DNA of 64,000 bases from Tersicoccus solisilvae (GTDB taxonomy: Bacteria; Actinomycetota; Actinomycetes; Actinomycetales; Micrococcaceae), in assembly GCF_014643255.1 (NCBI RefSeq), contig NZ_BMJI01000011.1:1-64000 (forward strand), read 5' to 3'. The position numbers and the translations under genes were made by a program. Position 1 is the first letter of the stretch; every line of letters begins with the position of its first letter. The notes below the pieces were generated by a model, which ran no database searches, was not told where the DNA came from, and saw nothing but the letters and a program-made list of their open reading frames with translations. Shown piece after piece: positions 48,773-58,500 of this stretch.

Positions 48773-49315
48773 TTATCCTGCTGGTTTCGCCCGCAAGTGG
48801 TAGTCCTTATGACGTTGGCTTGGTGCGAGCCGCTCCGGCTCGGCCGGTCGGCGTGGCGGGCCGCCCGCCACGCCGCGCCTGGGCGCGGACAACCGCGCGG
48901 CGACCGTCTCCACCTGACCGCGGGCGACGTGCGGGTCACCATCCGCCGCGATGCACAGGTGCGCGGCGGCATTCGCGTACCAGGCGGCCGCGTCGGCCCG
49001 GCCCATCGCCGCGAACACGCCCGCGGCCTCGCCGAGCAGGTCGGCCCGGCCGCCGGCGGCACGCCGAACGTCGGCGGCGGCATCATCGAACGCGACGTCG
49101 CGGCGGCTGGCGTGCCGGGAGGCCACCCCCATCAGCGTCGCGATCGCCAGCCGGTCCCGCCCCGTCATGCCGTTCCGAACCGGTGGCCGGTGCAGGTGCC
49201 CGGTCACGGCGACGGGCGAATCCGACCGGCGGGCCGGCCGTGCCGCGGCTGCGGGGTGGGTGACCGGGAACCCGGGGGTGGAGGGAGCGTGAACGTCGAG
49301 CGGGGTGTCCGTCAT
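48773..49315 (-). CDS. hypothetical protein, C terminus possibly altered by the DUF4062 islet
   Basis: 180 residues from ATG 49315 (a frame to 49555 is also open). The N terminus is disordered-looking. Residues about 55-150 are helical and Ala-rich: TGRDRLAIATLMGVASRHASRRDVAFDDAAADVRRAA, ADLLGEAAGVFAAMGRADAAAWYANAAAHLCIAADGD. No known family. The last 20 or so residues (RHKDYHLRAKPAG) lie in the lower-GC flank of the islet, so the original C terminus may have been replaced. Confidence 0.55.
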   Translation of the reverse strand: MTDTPLDVHAPSTPGFPVTHPAAAARPARRSDSPVAVTGHLHRPPVRNGMTGRDRLAIATLMGVASRHASRRDVAFDDAAADVRRAAGGRADLLGEAAGVFAAMGRADAAAWYANAAAHLCIAADGDPHVARGQVETVAARLSAPRRGVAGGPPRRPAEPERLAPSQRHKDYHLRAKPAG

Positions 49316-49660
49316 GGGGCCCATCGTGGCGGCCCCCACCGACAGAATCGCCGGGCGGCGACGGTCCTTCGCGGGTGGCGCCGGCGGGAGCGCACGGCGA
49401 AGGGGAGCAGAGGGCGGACGTGCGCGGTGAGTCAGCGGGTGACGCCCGAAACACCCCTCGACGAGCATGGCTTTCGGGCGGTGACCGCTGACTGAGCGAA
49501 TGGGGACCCCGTTCTGCTGACTGAGCGGACGGTGACCCCCTTGTCGGGTGGTCACCGCTGGGCGACGTTGCCGGTCATCACCGCGAGGTCCGCGGGCAAG
49601 GATCGGAGCCGTCCGGCCGGCGCCGCGCCGGCGTCTCCGGCCGCCGTCACCCTCGCGGCC
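49316..49660. other. intergenic region with 12-bp direct repeats
   Basis: No gene is supported between the hypothetical gene and manA. GCTGACTGAGCG occurs twice (49487-49498 and 49516-49527), each next to CGGTGACC-like sequence. A related reverse element, GTGAGTCAGCG, lies near 49429. The repeat pattern could be a relic of an insertion or a regulatory array; nothing firmer can be said. Confidence 0.4.
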
Positions 49661-51049
49661 TCAGAACTCCCGGGCGACCGTCGTCGCGAAGGCGCGGGTG
49701 CGTCCGGTCGTGCCGGTGTCGGCGGGTCGCGCCATCACGGGGGCCTCCGCGGCCGGGATGAACACCGCCTCACCGCGACAGACGCGCAGCGACCCGTTCG
49801 GGGAGTCGAGCACGAGGGCGCCGTCGGTGACGAGGACGATGGCCGGGCCGTGCTGCAGGACGGGCAGGTCTCCGCTGGTCGAGTCGTCGCCGGGCGCGGC
49901 ACCGAAGTCGAGGACCTGCAGGGCGAACTCGTCGAACGGGGGAGCGAACACCCGCTGGCCCCACTCGGTCTCGACGGCCGGCAGTTCCGGGACGCCGAGG
50001 GCGGCGAACCGCACGGTCGTCAGCAGCTCCGGCACGTCGACGTGCTTGCTCGTCAGCCCGCCGCGCAGCACGTTGTCCGACGCGGCCATCACCTCGATGC
50101 CGAGACCGGAGAGGTACGCGTGCACGTTCCCGGCCGGCAGGTACAGCGCCTCGCCGGGCGCCAGACTCACCCGGTTGAGCAGCAGGGAGACGACGACGCC
50201 GGGATCGCCCGGGTAGCGGGCCTGCAGGTCGACCGCCGTCGCGACGGAGTCCGCGGAGCCGGCGGAGAACCGGCGCGGATCGAGGGTCCCGAGGGCCTCG
50301 GCGGCCCGCGCGGCGTCCTCCGGGCGGTCGAAGACCCGGGCGAACGCGTCCCGCAGGCGGGGATCCCCGCCCGACGAACCGCCCGACGAACCGCCCGACG
50401 AACCGCCCGACGAACCGCCCGACGAACCGCCCGACGAACCGCCCGACGGCGCATCCGCGTCGGCGGCGGCCGGCGCGTCGCCGGAGAGCAGGTCGGCCAG
50501 CTCACCGAGCAGGGTCACGCCGCCGTGGTGAGGCTCGTCGGCGTCGCCGTCGAGCGCGGCGAGCACCTCCCGCAGCAGGGCCGCCGTCCGGCCGGGTTCC
50601 CGGAACCCGGACAGCGCCGCGAAGTCGCTCAGGGCGTAGATCATCTCGGGCTTGTGATTGCGGTCCTTGTAGTTCCGCTCGGCCGCGTCCCGCGCCACCC
50701 CGGCGGCGTCCTCGGCGTCGTAGCCGGCCTCGGCCTGCGCGATCGTCGGGTGCACCTGCAGGGAGAGCGGGGCGCCGGCCGCGAGGACTTTCATCAGGAA
50801 GGGCAGTCGGCCGTCGAACCGCTCGGCGACGCCGGCGCCCAGGGTCGCCACCGGTTCGCGTGCGATCACCGCGTCCAACCGGGAGCCCGCCGCCGGCTCG
50901 CCGGGCGCGATCGTCGAGGGGGAATCGGGATGGGCGCCGAGCCACAGCTCTGCCTCGGGATCCCCGGAGGGCTCCCGCCCGAGCAGGGTCGCGATCGCCG
51001 TCGTCGACCCCCAGTCGTAGGGGCGGATGGGGCTGGTCAGGCGGAACAC
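49661..51049 (-). CDS. manA: mannose-6-phosphate isomerase, class I
   Basis: 462 residues from GTG 51049, chosen for AAGGGAG 5 nt upstream and because the product then starts FRLTSPIRPYDWGS, as in the family. It interconverts mannose 6-phosphate and fructose 6-phosphate. Zinc-site motifs: APLSLQVHP, YKDRNHKPEMIYAL and LYLPAGNVHAYLSGLGIEVMAASDNVLRGG. A Ser/Gly tandem repeat (SSGG units, DNA 50370-50450) fills a loop near residues 200-228. It leads into GDP-mannose formation for glycolipids. manB is not adjacent. Confidence 0.94.
   Translation of the reverse strand: MFRLTSPIRPYDWGSTTAIATLLGREPSGDPEAELWLGAHPDSPSTIAPGEPAAGSRLDAVIAREPVATLGAGVAERFDGRLPFLMKVLAAGAPLSLQVHPTIAQAEAGYDAEDAAGVARDAAERNYKDRNHKPEMIYALSDFAALSGFREPGRTAALLREVLAALDGDADEPHHGGVTLLGELADLLSGDAPAAADADAPSGGSSGGSSGGSSGGSSGGSSGGSSGGDPRLRDAFARVFDRPEDAARAAEALGTLDPRRFSAGSADSVATAVDLQARYPGDPGVVVSLLLNRVSLAPGEALYLPAGNVHAYLSGLGIEVMAASDNVLRGGLTSKHVDVPELLTTVRFAALGVPELPAVETEWGQRVFAPPFDEFALQVLDFGAAPGDDSTSGDLPVLQHGPAIVLVTDGALVLDSPNGSLRVCRGEAVFIPAAEAPVMARPADTGTTGRTRAFATTVAREF
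50370..50450 (-). repeat. 12-bp tandem repeat (six copies plus partial) within manA
   Basis: CCCGACGAACCG is repeated head to tail at 50370, 50382, 50394, 50406, 50418 and 50430 with no mismatch, then a partial copy. On the coding strand each unit adds four residues, SSGG. Units are 12 bp, so copy-number changes keep the frame. Confidence 0.92.
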
Positions 51050-51092
51050 GCGGGCTCCCTTCACGTCGTCGGGCACGGTCGCGGGGCCGAGG

Positions 51093-51626
51093 TCAGCCCG
51101 CATCGAGCCCGCCCCGCAGCTTCTCGCCCTTGGCCATCGCGGTGGACCGCAGGTCGGTGGCGAACCGGGTCAGGGCTTCGCGCAGCCGGGCCGCGTGCTC
51201 GTCGGCGCCGGCGCCGAGGATGCGGGCGGCCAGCAGTCCCGCGTTCCGGGCGCCGCCGATCGAGACGGTCGCCACCGGCACGCCGGCGGGCATCTGCACG
51301 ATGGAGAGCAGGGAGTCCATGCCGTCGAGGGTCTTCAGCGGCACCGGCACCCCGATCACCGGCAGCGGGGTGACCGCGGCGAGCATGCCGGGCAGGTGGG
51401 CGGCACCCCCCGCGCCGGCGATGATGACCCGCAGTCCGCGGCCGGCGGCCTCGCGGCCGTACGCGATCATGTCCTCGGGCATCCGGTGCGCGGAGACGAC
51501 GTCGGCCTCGTAGCCGATGCCGAACTCGTCGAGCGCCTCGGCAGCCGCGCGCATCACGGGCCAGTCGGAGTCCGAGCCCATGACGACGCCGACCAGCGGC
51601 GCCGCGTCGGGCGTCGCGGCGCTCAC
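51093..51626 (-). CDS. purE: 5-(carboxyamino)imidazole ribonucleotide mutase
   Basis: 177 residues from GTG 51626, overlapping purK by 4 bp. It converts N5-CAIR to CAIR in purine synthesis. Motifs: [45 protein letters not shown] and [34 protein letters not shown]. Length is that of bacterial class I PurE. Cotranscribed with purK and followed by manA after 43 bp. Confidence 0.97.
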   Translation of the reverse strand: MSAATPDAAPLVGVVMGSDSDWPVMRAAAEALDEFGIGYEADVVSAHRMPEDMIAYGREAAGRGLRVIIAGAGGAAHLPGMLAAVTPLPVIGVPVPLKTLDGMDSLLSIVQMPAGVPVATVSIGGARNAGLLAARILGAGADEHAARLREALTRFATDLRSTAMAKGEKLRGGLDAG

Positions 51627-52840
51627 CGGGCACCGCCCGCGGTCACGGCGTCGGCCCGGCTGTCGCGGTCGCCCGTCGGGCCGTCGGCCAGGGTCCGGGC
51701 CGCCTCCTCGGCGGCCTCCCGCACGGCCGGCAGGTCCGCAGCCGTGGGGGCGACGACGTTGACGTGCCCGATCTTCCGGCCGGGCCGGACCCCCTTGCCG
51801 TAGGTGTGCACCTTGACCGCCGGGGCGTCGGCCATCACCTGCGGGTAGACGGCGAACAGGTCGGGGTTGGCCCCGCCGAGCACGTTCTTCATCACCGCGG
51901 CGGCGCCGACGACGTCGGTGGCGCCCAGGGGCAGGTCGAGCACGGCGCGCAGGTGCTGTTCGAACTGGCCGGTCACGCTGCCGTCCATGGTCCAGTGGCC
52001 GCTGTTGTGCGGGCGCATGGCGAGCTCGTTGACGGCGAAGCCGGGTCCGACGCCGGGCGTCTCGAACAGTTCGACGGCGAGGACGCCGGTGACGCCGAGC
52101 TCGGCGGCCAGTCGCTGGGCGGCGTCGGTCGCGGCGGCGGCGACCGCGGGATCGAGCCCGGGCGCGGGGGCGATCACCTCGTCGCACACGCCGGCCACCT
52201 GGATGCTCTCGACGACGGGCCAGGAGGCGATCGCGCCCGACGGGGTGCGGGCCAGCAGGGCGGAGAGCTCCCGGCTGAACGGGACCTTCTGCTCGGCCAG
52301 CAGCGGCCCGCCCGCGCCGGAGGAATCGCTGAACCAGTCCGCGGCGGCGCGGGCGGCGTCGGCGTCCTCGATCACGCGCACGCCCTTGCCGTCGTAGCCC
52401 CCGCGTGGGGTCTTGAGGATGACGGGCCAGCCGGTCGTCTCGCCGAACGCGACCAGGGCGTCGACGTCGTCGACGGCGGCCCACGCGGGATTCGGCAGAC
52501 CCAATCGGTCCACGGCGGCCCGCATCACGAGTTTGTCCTGCGCGTGCACGAGGGCGTCCGGGCCCGGGTGCACGGCCACGCCCTCGGCGATCAGGGTCCG
52601 TAGGTGCTCCGTCGGCACGTGCTCGTGGTCGAAGGTGAGGACGTCGACGTCGGCGGCGAACCGGCGCAGGGCGTCCAGGTCGCGGTGGTCGCCGAGCTCG
52701 AACCGGTGCACCGCCGCCACCGCGCACTCGTCCGCGGACGTCGCCAGCACCCGCAGGTCGAGTCCCAGCTCCGTCGCGGGCGGTGCCATCATGCGGGCCA
52801 GCTGGCCTCCGCCCACGACGCCGATCACAGGTCTGTCCAT
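51623..52840 (-). CDS. purK: 5-(carboxyamino)imidazole ribonucleotide synthase
   Basis: 405 residues. ATP-grasp enzyme that carboxylates AIR to N5-CAIR. The N-terminal PreATP-grasp domain starts [31 protein letters not shown] is the ATP-binding loop; LAVELFETP and [20 protein letters not shown] carry the metal ligands; [18 protein letters not shown] closes the protein. Stop overlaps purE by GTGA. Divergent from gtrA across 224 bp. Confidence 0.96.
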   Translation of the reverse strand: MDRPVIGVVGGGQLARMMAPPATELGLDLRVLATSADECAVAAVHRFELGDHRDLDALRRFAADVDVLTFDHEHVPTEHLRTLIAEGVAVHPGPDALVHAQDKLVMRAAVDRLGLPNPAWAAVDDVDALVAFGETTGWPVILKTPRGGYDGKGVRVIEDADAARAAADWFSDSSGAGGPLLAEQKVPFSRELSALLARTPSGAIASWPVVESIQVAGVCDEVIAPAPGLDPAVAAAATDAAQRLAAELGVTGVLAVELFETPGVGPGFAVNELAMRPHNSGHWTMDGSVTGQFEQHLRAVLDLPLGATDVVGAAAVMKNVLGGANPDLFAVYPQVMADAPAVKVHTYGKGVRPGRKIGHVNVVAPTAADLPAVREAAEEAARTLADGPTGDRDSRADAVTAGGAR

Positions 52841-53064
52841 CCCGTCAGCCTATCCAGCGGACCCCCGAGCCGGCGCCGCATGACGACGCCGGCGCCCGCG
52901 CCGGTGCGCACCGTCACGCGGCGCCGGCCCCGGACGGGCGGGCCCCGGCGGTAGAGTGGCTCCGTGGCGGCGGCCGATTCCGGCGACGGCGGCCGTGTTC
53001 CTCCGGCCCGCGCACGGGCCCCTCGATCGCGAGACGGCGATCCCAGCACGATGGCGAGGTCAGC

Positions 53065-53646
53065 ATGCACGCACTGGTGGAGCGGTTCCGCGGGCTCTTC
53101 TCCATGCTCGTCCGGGAGATCCTGAAGTTCGGAACCGTGGGCGCCATCGGTGTCGTGATCAACAACGGCGTGTGGTTCCTGCTCGTCCACGGCCCGATGG
53201 CCGACAGCCACGCGAAGGCGAAGGTCGTCTCCGGCATCGTCGCGACGCTCTTCGCGTGGGTCGCCAACCGCTACTGGACGTTCCGGCACAAGCGGCAGCC
53301 CAACAAGGTGCGCGAACTGATCCAGTTCCTCGTCATCAACGCCATCGGCGTGGGCATCGAGGCCGGCTGCGTGTGGTTCACCTTCTACGTGCTGGGGCTG
53401 AGGGACACAACGTCCTCGTTCATCGCCGGCGGCGTGGTGGGTCTCGCGCTGGGCACGGTGTTCCGGTTCATCGCCTACCGCTACTGGGTGTTCGCGGCCG
53501 AACTCAACACCGAACCGGAGTTCGCCGACGACATCGCGGCCCACGACCAGCAGCGCTGGACCGAGACCGAACGGCTGCGTCAGGTCCGCGCCGAGGAGGT
53601 CCGCCGCGACGAGGTCCGGCAGGGCCTGGAGTCCGACGGCCGCTGA
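53065..53646 (+). CDS. GtrA family membrane protein
   Basis: 193 residues from ATG 53065. Four membrane helices in the GtrA pattern: EILKFGTVGAIGVVINNGVWFLL, VVSGIVATLFAWVANRYWTF, QFLVINAIGVGIEAGCVWF and FIAGGVVGLALGTVFRFIAYRYWVF. A charged cytosolic tail of about 55 residues follows. GtrA proteins are thought to move polyprenol-linked sugars or assist cell-wall glycan assembly; Rv3277 is the mycobacterial counterpart next to purK. Confidence 0.92.
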   Translation: MHALVERFRGLFSMLVREILKFGTVGAIGVVINNGVWFLLVHGPMADSHAKAKVVSGIVATLFAWVANRYWTFRHKRQPNKVRELIQFLVINAIGVGIEAGCVWFTFYVLGLRDTTSSFIAGGVVGLALGTVFRFIAYRYWVFAAELNTEPEFADDIAAHDQQRWTETERLRQVRAEEVRRDEVRQGLESDGR

Positions 53647-53697
53647 AGCCCCGCTCCACGCGTCCGCCGCACCGGGTCACCGGTGGGGAGGACGGCG

Positions 53698-54420
53698 TCA
53701 GTTCACGCGCACCGCGCGCTCGGAGACGAGCACCGCGTCGGTGAGGCGGTCGACGTCGTCCGCGATCAGCACCGCGACGCCGTCGAGCCACGCGCTCACG
53801 GCGCGCTGGAGGCTGCCCGCCAGGCCGACAGACGGATCCAGGGCGCGCGCGGCGCCCGGCTCGCCGACGCCGGGCGCCGCGCGGGACAGATCGACCGATC
53901 GACCGTCCTCGACCAGGCGGAGCCGGTCGGTCGGCGCCTCCCCGCCGAAGCCGTCGCCGAACGCGCGGACCATCGCCGCGTAGTCCAGCACGTCACCGGG
54001 CAGCTCGCCGGCGTAGGCCAGGTCCAGGGCGCCGAGGGCGACGACGACCTCGTGGTCCGCCCGCGGGGCGCCGTCCACGGCCGGGGCGACGTCGACGTGC
54101 ACCGCGACGTCGCTGCTGTCCGTCCCGGTGTGCAGCACGGCGCCGGCCTGCCACGCTCCGAGGGCGATGGCGAGCGTGCGCCAGTGCACCGGCAGGGCCA
54201 GCCGGACGGGCACGCCGGGCTCGACGTCGCACTCCTCGACCAGGAGATTGGCGGTCTTCGCCGACCAGTTCAGCAGCACCGCACCGGACAGCTCGATGCG
54301 CTCCCCGGCCGGCCCGTACCAGATCAACCGGGGTGCGGGGCCGGCCGCGGCGAGCGACCGCTCGAGCTCGGCGAAGACGGGGGCGTCGGTGGTGCCGGTC
54401 GCGTCACTGGCAGAGGTCAT
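53698..54420 (-). CDS. TIGR03089 family protein
   Basis: 240 residues from ATG 54420. It resembles the N-terminal part of acyl-CoA synthetases/AMP-binding enzymes without their catalytic C-terminal half: PRLIWYGPAGERIELSGAVLLNWSAKTANLL, PGVPVRLALPVHWRTLAIALGAWQAGAVL. The length and position next to whiB2 match the actinobacterial TIGR03089 family. No ATP-binding signature is present, so it may be non-catalytic. Function unknown. Confidence 0.82.
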   Translation of the reverse strand: MTSASDATGTTDAPVFAELERSLAAAGPAPRLIWYGPAGERIELSGAVLLNWSAKTANLLVEECDVEPGVPVRLALPVHWRTLAIALGAWQAGAVLHTGTDSSDVAVHVDVAPAVDGAPRADHEVVVALGALDLAYAGELPGDVLDYAAMVRAFGDGFGGEAPTDRLRLVEDGRSVDLSRAAPGVGEPGAARALDPSVGLAGSLQRAVSAWLDGVAVLIADDVDRLTDAVLVSERAVRVN

Positions 54421-54602
54421 GGTCGGTGTCCTGTCGACGGGGTGCGGGTGCGGGACCCTCATTGTGTCGCAACGGGGGTCGCAACGGCCGACGGCGCCGG
54501 CGGCGGGAGACGGGGTGCGGAGGACCACCGGATCCGCTGGGCACACGACACGCCCGGGGGAGCGAGGACACGCCGGTACCGCCTCGGATTCGCCGCTTCC
54601 GC

Positions 54603-54632
54603 TTGACGTTGCTGTACTTACACGCGTGTAAT
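54603..54632 (+). promoter_or_regulatory. whiB2 promoter with 14-bp palindrome
   Basis: TTGACG (54603-54608), 18 bp, then TGTAAT (54627-54632). The perfect palindrome TTACACGCGTGTAA (54618-54631) covers the spacer end and the -10, so a dimeric repressor bound there would block the polymerase. The start would be near 54640, leaving a leader of about 350 nt before whiB2. I see no gene in 54421-54995. Confidence 0.65.
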
Positions 54633-54995
54633 TAGGTATCGGTCGAGGCGCGGCCGGAGCAGCGATACGCACGACAGCACCACGTCCGGCGGGCAGCCTC
54701 ACGCCCGGCGGAACGAACCCAGCAGGGCGGACCCACGGATCCGTCACCCACCCGTCATCCGCCGGCGGTCCCCGCCGACGGTACCCGAGCACGACCAGCG
54801 GAGACCACCGCAGGAGCCCGGCGACGATCGGACTCCTCTCGAGTCGGTGGGCGACCCGCGGGACCGAGCACGCACACCGGTCGGAGGTCTCAGCCAACCG
54901 ATCGGTGGGGTCCTTCGGAGCGCCCGACCGGCCGGGGGACCAGGCGGTCTTCTGTCCGAGCACCGACCAGCAGACCGAGCAGACGAGGAGTACCA

Positions 54996-55547
54996 GTGGG
55001 AGCAGCGGAGCAGGCGCAGGAGCGATACCTCGCCGCGGATACCGCCAGTCGACACGGGGCCCGAGCCGTCCCCGACGACTGGTACGTCGACCCCGCCGAC
55101 CCGGACGCCTCGCGCCGGTACCGGGAACACACCCAGCGCTCCCTCGAGGACGCCGCGACCGCGTTCCTCGCCGAGCACGAGGCCTTCGAGGAGTCCGGAG
55201 TCACCGCCCTCGCCGGCGCCCCGACCGCGGCCCCCACCCACGCCGCCCAGCCGGCCCACGATCTGCAGATCAGCCCCGCCATCTGGCTCGGGCTGCCGGG
55301 CACCTCCCCGGACCCCGCCGACGACGGTGAGCTCTCCTGGCAGGCCGACGCCCTGTGCGCCCAGACCGACCCCGAGGCGTTCTTCCCCGAGAAGGGCGGC
55401 TCCACCCGCGACGCCAAGAAGGTCTGCGGCGCCTGCACCGTCCGCTCCCAGTGCCTGCAGTACGCCCTCGAGAACGACGAGCGCTTCGGCATCTGGGGCG
55501 GCATGTCCGAGCGCGAGCGTCGTCGGCTGCGCAGGCGCGCCGTCTGA
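54996..55547 (+). CDS. whiB2: WhiB family iron-sulfur regulator (WhiB2 type)
   Basis: 183 residues from GTG 54996 (GAGGAG 5 nt upstream). Four Fe-S cysteines: C121, C144, C147 and C153, the C-x2-C-x5-C arrangement. The GIWGG turn (165-169) and the basic tail ERRRLRRRAV bind DNA or sigma factor. The first 110 residues are a poorly conserved extension, making it longer than the usual 85-130. WhiB2/WhiB controls septation in mycobacteria and streptomycetes. It heads a run of envelope-related genes. Confidence 0.93.
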   Translation: MGAAEQAQERYLAADTASRHGARAVPDDWYVDPADPDASRRYREHTQRSLEDAATAFLAEHEAFEESGVTALAGAPTAAPTHAAQPAHDLQISPAIWLGLPGTSPDPADDGELSWQADALCAQTDPEAFFPEKGGSTRDAKKVCGACTVRSQCLQYALENDERFGIWGGMSERERRRLRRRAV

Positions 55548-55554
55548 CCCCGGC

Positions 55555-58500
55555 GTGCACGTCACGGCCGTCCTCGTCGCCCACGACGGCGAGCACTACC
55601 TGCCCCGGACCCTCGCGGGGCTGACGGGACAGCACCACCCCCTCGACGCCGTCGTCGCGGTCGACACCGGGTCCACGGACCGCACCGTCGACCTGCTGCG
55701 GGCCGGCCTGCCCGCCGGGTCCCGGCTGGTGCACACCGACCCCGGCACCCCCTTCTCCGCCGCCGTCGCCCGCGGTCTGCAGGACGTGGACGGCGCGAAC
55801 CTCGACCCCGGCGACGCCGGATCGCGCTGGATCTGGCTGCTGCACGACGACGGCGCGCCCGACCCGGACGCCCTCGCCCGGCTGCTGACCGCCGTCGAGA
55901 CCGCCCCCTCCGTGACCATCGCCGGCTGCAAGCAGCTGCACTGGGACGACCCGCGGGCCCTGATGGACGTGGGCCTGCACGTGAGCCGCTGGGCCGAGCG
56001 GCTGACCCTGATCGCCCCCGACGAGCAGGACCAGGGCCAGCACGACGCCGTCAGCGACGTCTTCGCCGTCAACTCCGCCGGCATGCTGATCCGGCGTGAC
56101 GTGTGGGACGCCCTCGCCGGTTTCGATCCGGCCCTGCCGGTCACCGGCGACGACGTCGACCTGTGCTGGCGCAACCGGCTGGCCGGACACCGCGTGATCG
56201 TGGTGCCCCGCGCCCGGATCCGGCACGCCGCCGACCGGGCGATCACCCGGCCGCGTCGACGCGAGCACGCCCAGCGTCGCCGCGCCCAGGTGCACCTGCG
56301 GCTGACCCACGCACCCGCGTGGCGGCTGCCGTTCACCGTGCTCGGCGCCCTGCTCGGCAGCCTCGGAACGCTGCTCGTCAGCCTGCTCGCGAAGGAACCC
56401 GGGTACGGGCTGACCGAACTCGCCGCGACGGTCGCCGCCGTGGGCCGGCCGCTCGCGGTGCTCCGGTCCCGGCGCCGGGCGGCGGCGAGCCGGCGCGTGT
56501 CCCGTTCGGTCGTGCGGCCGCTGCTGACGTCGGCGCGGGAGGTCCGCTCGCACCGCCGGTCCCGGGCCGAGTCCGCTGCGGGCACCGTCGTCGGCGACGG
56601 GACGGGAGCCTCGGACGGCACGACGGAGGCCACCGGGGACAGCCTCGGCCGCGACGACTTCACCTCGATCGCGACCGCCGCGCGCAACGGCAGCGCCGGA
56701 GCGGTGCTCCTCGCCGTGGTGTTCGCGCTGGCCGCCGGTGCGGTGGCGTTCGCCCCGTTCTTCGCCGGTCCGGCGGTGGCCGGCGGTGCGCTGCTGCCGC
56801 TGTCGTCCGGTCCTGCCGCCGTGCTCGCCCACGCCACGTCGTGGTGGTCGACCCTCGGGGCCGGCGGACCGGCCGTGCCGGACCCGTTCGCTCTGCTGTT
56901 GGGCGTCCTGACGCTGATCGGGGCGGGCAACGGCTCGCTCGTCGTCGCCTGGCTGTTCCCGCTCGCCTTCGCGCTCAGCGCCGTGACGGCGTGGCTCGCC
57001 GTCGGTGCGGTGACCGCGCGCCGGTCCGTGCGCTTCTGGGCCGCCCTGGCCTACGCGGCGGTGCCGACACTGCAGACGGCGCTGGGCGCCGGCCGCCTCG
57101 GCGCGGTCCTGGCGCACCTCCTGCTCCCGCTCGCCGTGCTGGGACTGATCCGCGCCGTCGGCGGCGCCCGGACGCATCGGATCGACGCGCGCGGCCGGGT
57201 CAGCACGGTGGGCGACCTGCCGCGTGCCGGCACGGGCGGCACCCCCTCCTGGACCGCCGCCGCGGACGCCGGGCTCGCCGCGGGGGCGGTCGTCGCGGCC
57301 GCCCCCGTCCTGCTCCCCGCGCTGCTCGTCGCGGTCCTCGTGCTGGCGCTCGCCCTCGGCCGGCGGGCTCGCACGCTCGGCTGGTCCCTGCTGCCCGCCG
57401 TCGTGCTCGTCGCCCCGGTCCTGGTGGACCGGGTGATCGCCGCGGCCGGGGGGACGGACGCCGCCGCACCCTTCCGGGTGGTGCTCGCCGATCCCGGCCT
57501 GCCGCGCGCCGCGACGGCGGCGCCCCTGTGGCAGCAGCTGCTCGGCTTCCCGGAGCGACTGGACCTCACGGCCGCCGTGGGACCCCTGCCCGCGGGGCCG
57601 TGGGTGCTGGTCGGTGCCCTCGTGCTCGGCGCTCCCGCCGTCGCCCTCGCCGTGGCGGCCCTGTTCACCGCGCCGCGCCGCGCGGCCACCGCCCGCGGCG
57701 CCTGGCTGGCGGTGCTGCTGGGCCTGGGTACCGCCGTGCTGGCCGCCGTCCTGGTCACCGGGGTGGCAGGGGACGGCGCGGTCGTGCGGCCGTACCCGGG
57801 GCCGGCCGTCTCGCTGATCGCGCTGGGCCTGCTCGTCGCCGCGGCGACCGGCATCGAGGCCTGGACCGTGCACCGCCGGCACCGGCCCGACGTCGCCGCC
57901 GGCACCCCGTTCGGCCCGCTCGGGCGCGTCACCGGGGTGCTGGTGTGCACCGTGCTGTGTCTCGCGCCGCTGGCCGGTCTCGGGGCCCTCGCCGCGAGCC
58001 GGGTCGACGACGACCTCGCGCCGCTGGCGGCGTTGACCGGCCGGCAGGACGCCGTCGCCACGGCGCCGGCCCGCTCCCTGCCGGCCACCGCGGCCGACCG
58101 GGGGACGGGTCCTGACCGGTCCCGCACCCTCGTCCTGGACGTGGCCGAGGGCCGAGACCCGACCGCGTCGCTGGTCAGCGGCACGGGCACGACGGCGGAC
58201 GCACTCTCCTCCACCGCGCTCCGTCGGCTCGCCGACGCGACCACCGCCGGTGACGACGGGGCCGTCGACGGGGCCACGGCCCTGACCCGCCGGGCCGCGG
58301 CCACCGTGCTCGCGGCCAACGGCGTGGACCCGGCCACGGACCTGGAGTCCCTCGGCGCGGCCTTCGTCGTGCTGCGTGGCGACGGTGGCGGGACCGGCAC
58401 GGCGGAGCTGCTGGCCGCCAGGATCGACACCGTGCCGGGGCTGGTGGCGGTCGGCCGTACCGACGCCGGCTGGCTGTGGCGGGTGACCCCTGCCGCCGTC

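Noticed and set aside
50370-50450. Possible CRISPR or regulatory repeats in manA
   Set aside because: Units are 12 bp, in frame and coding for SSGG inside a clear manA gene.
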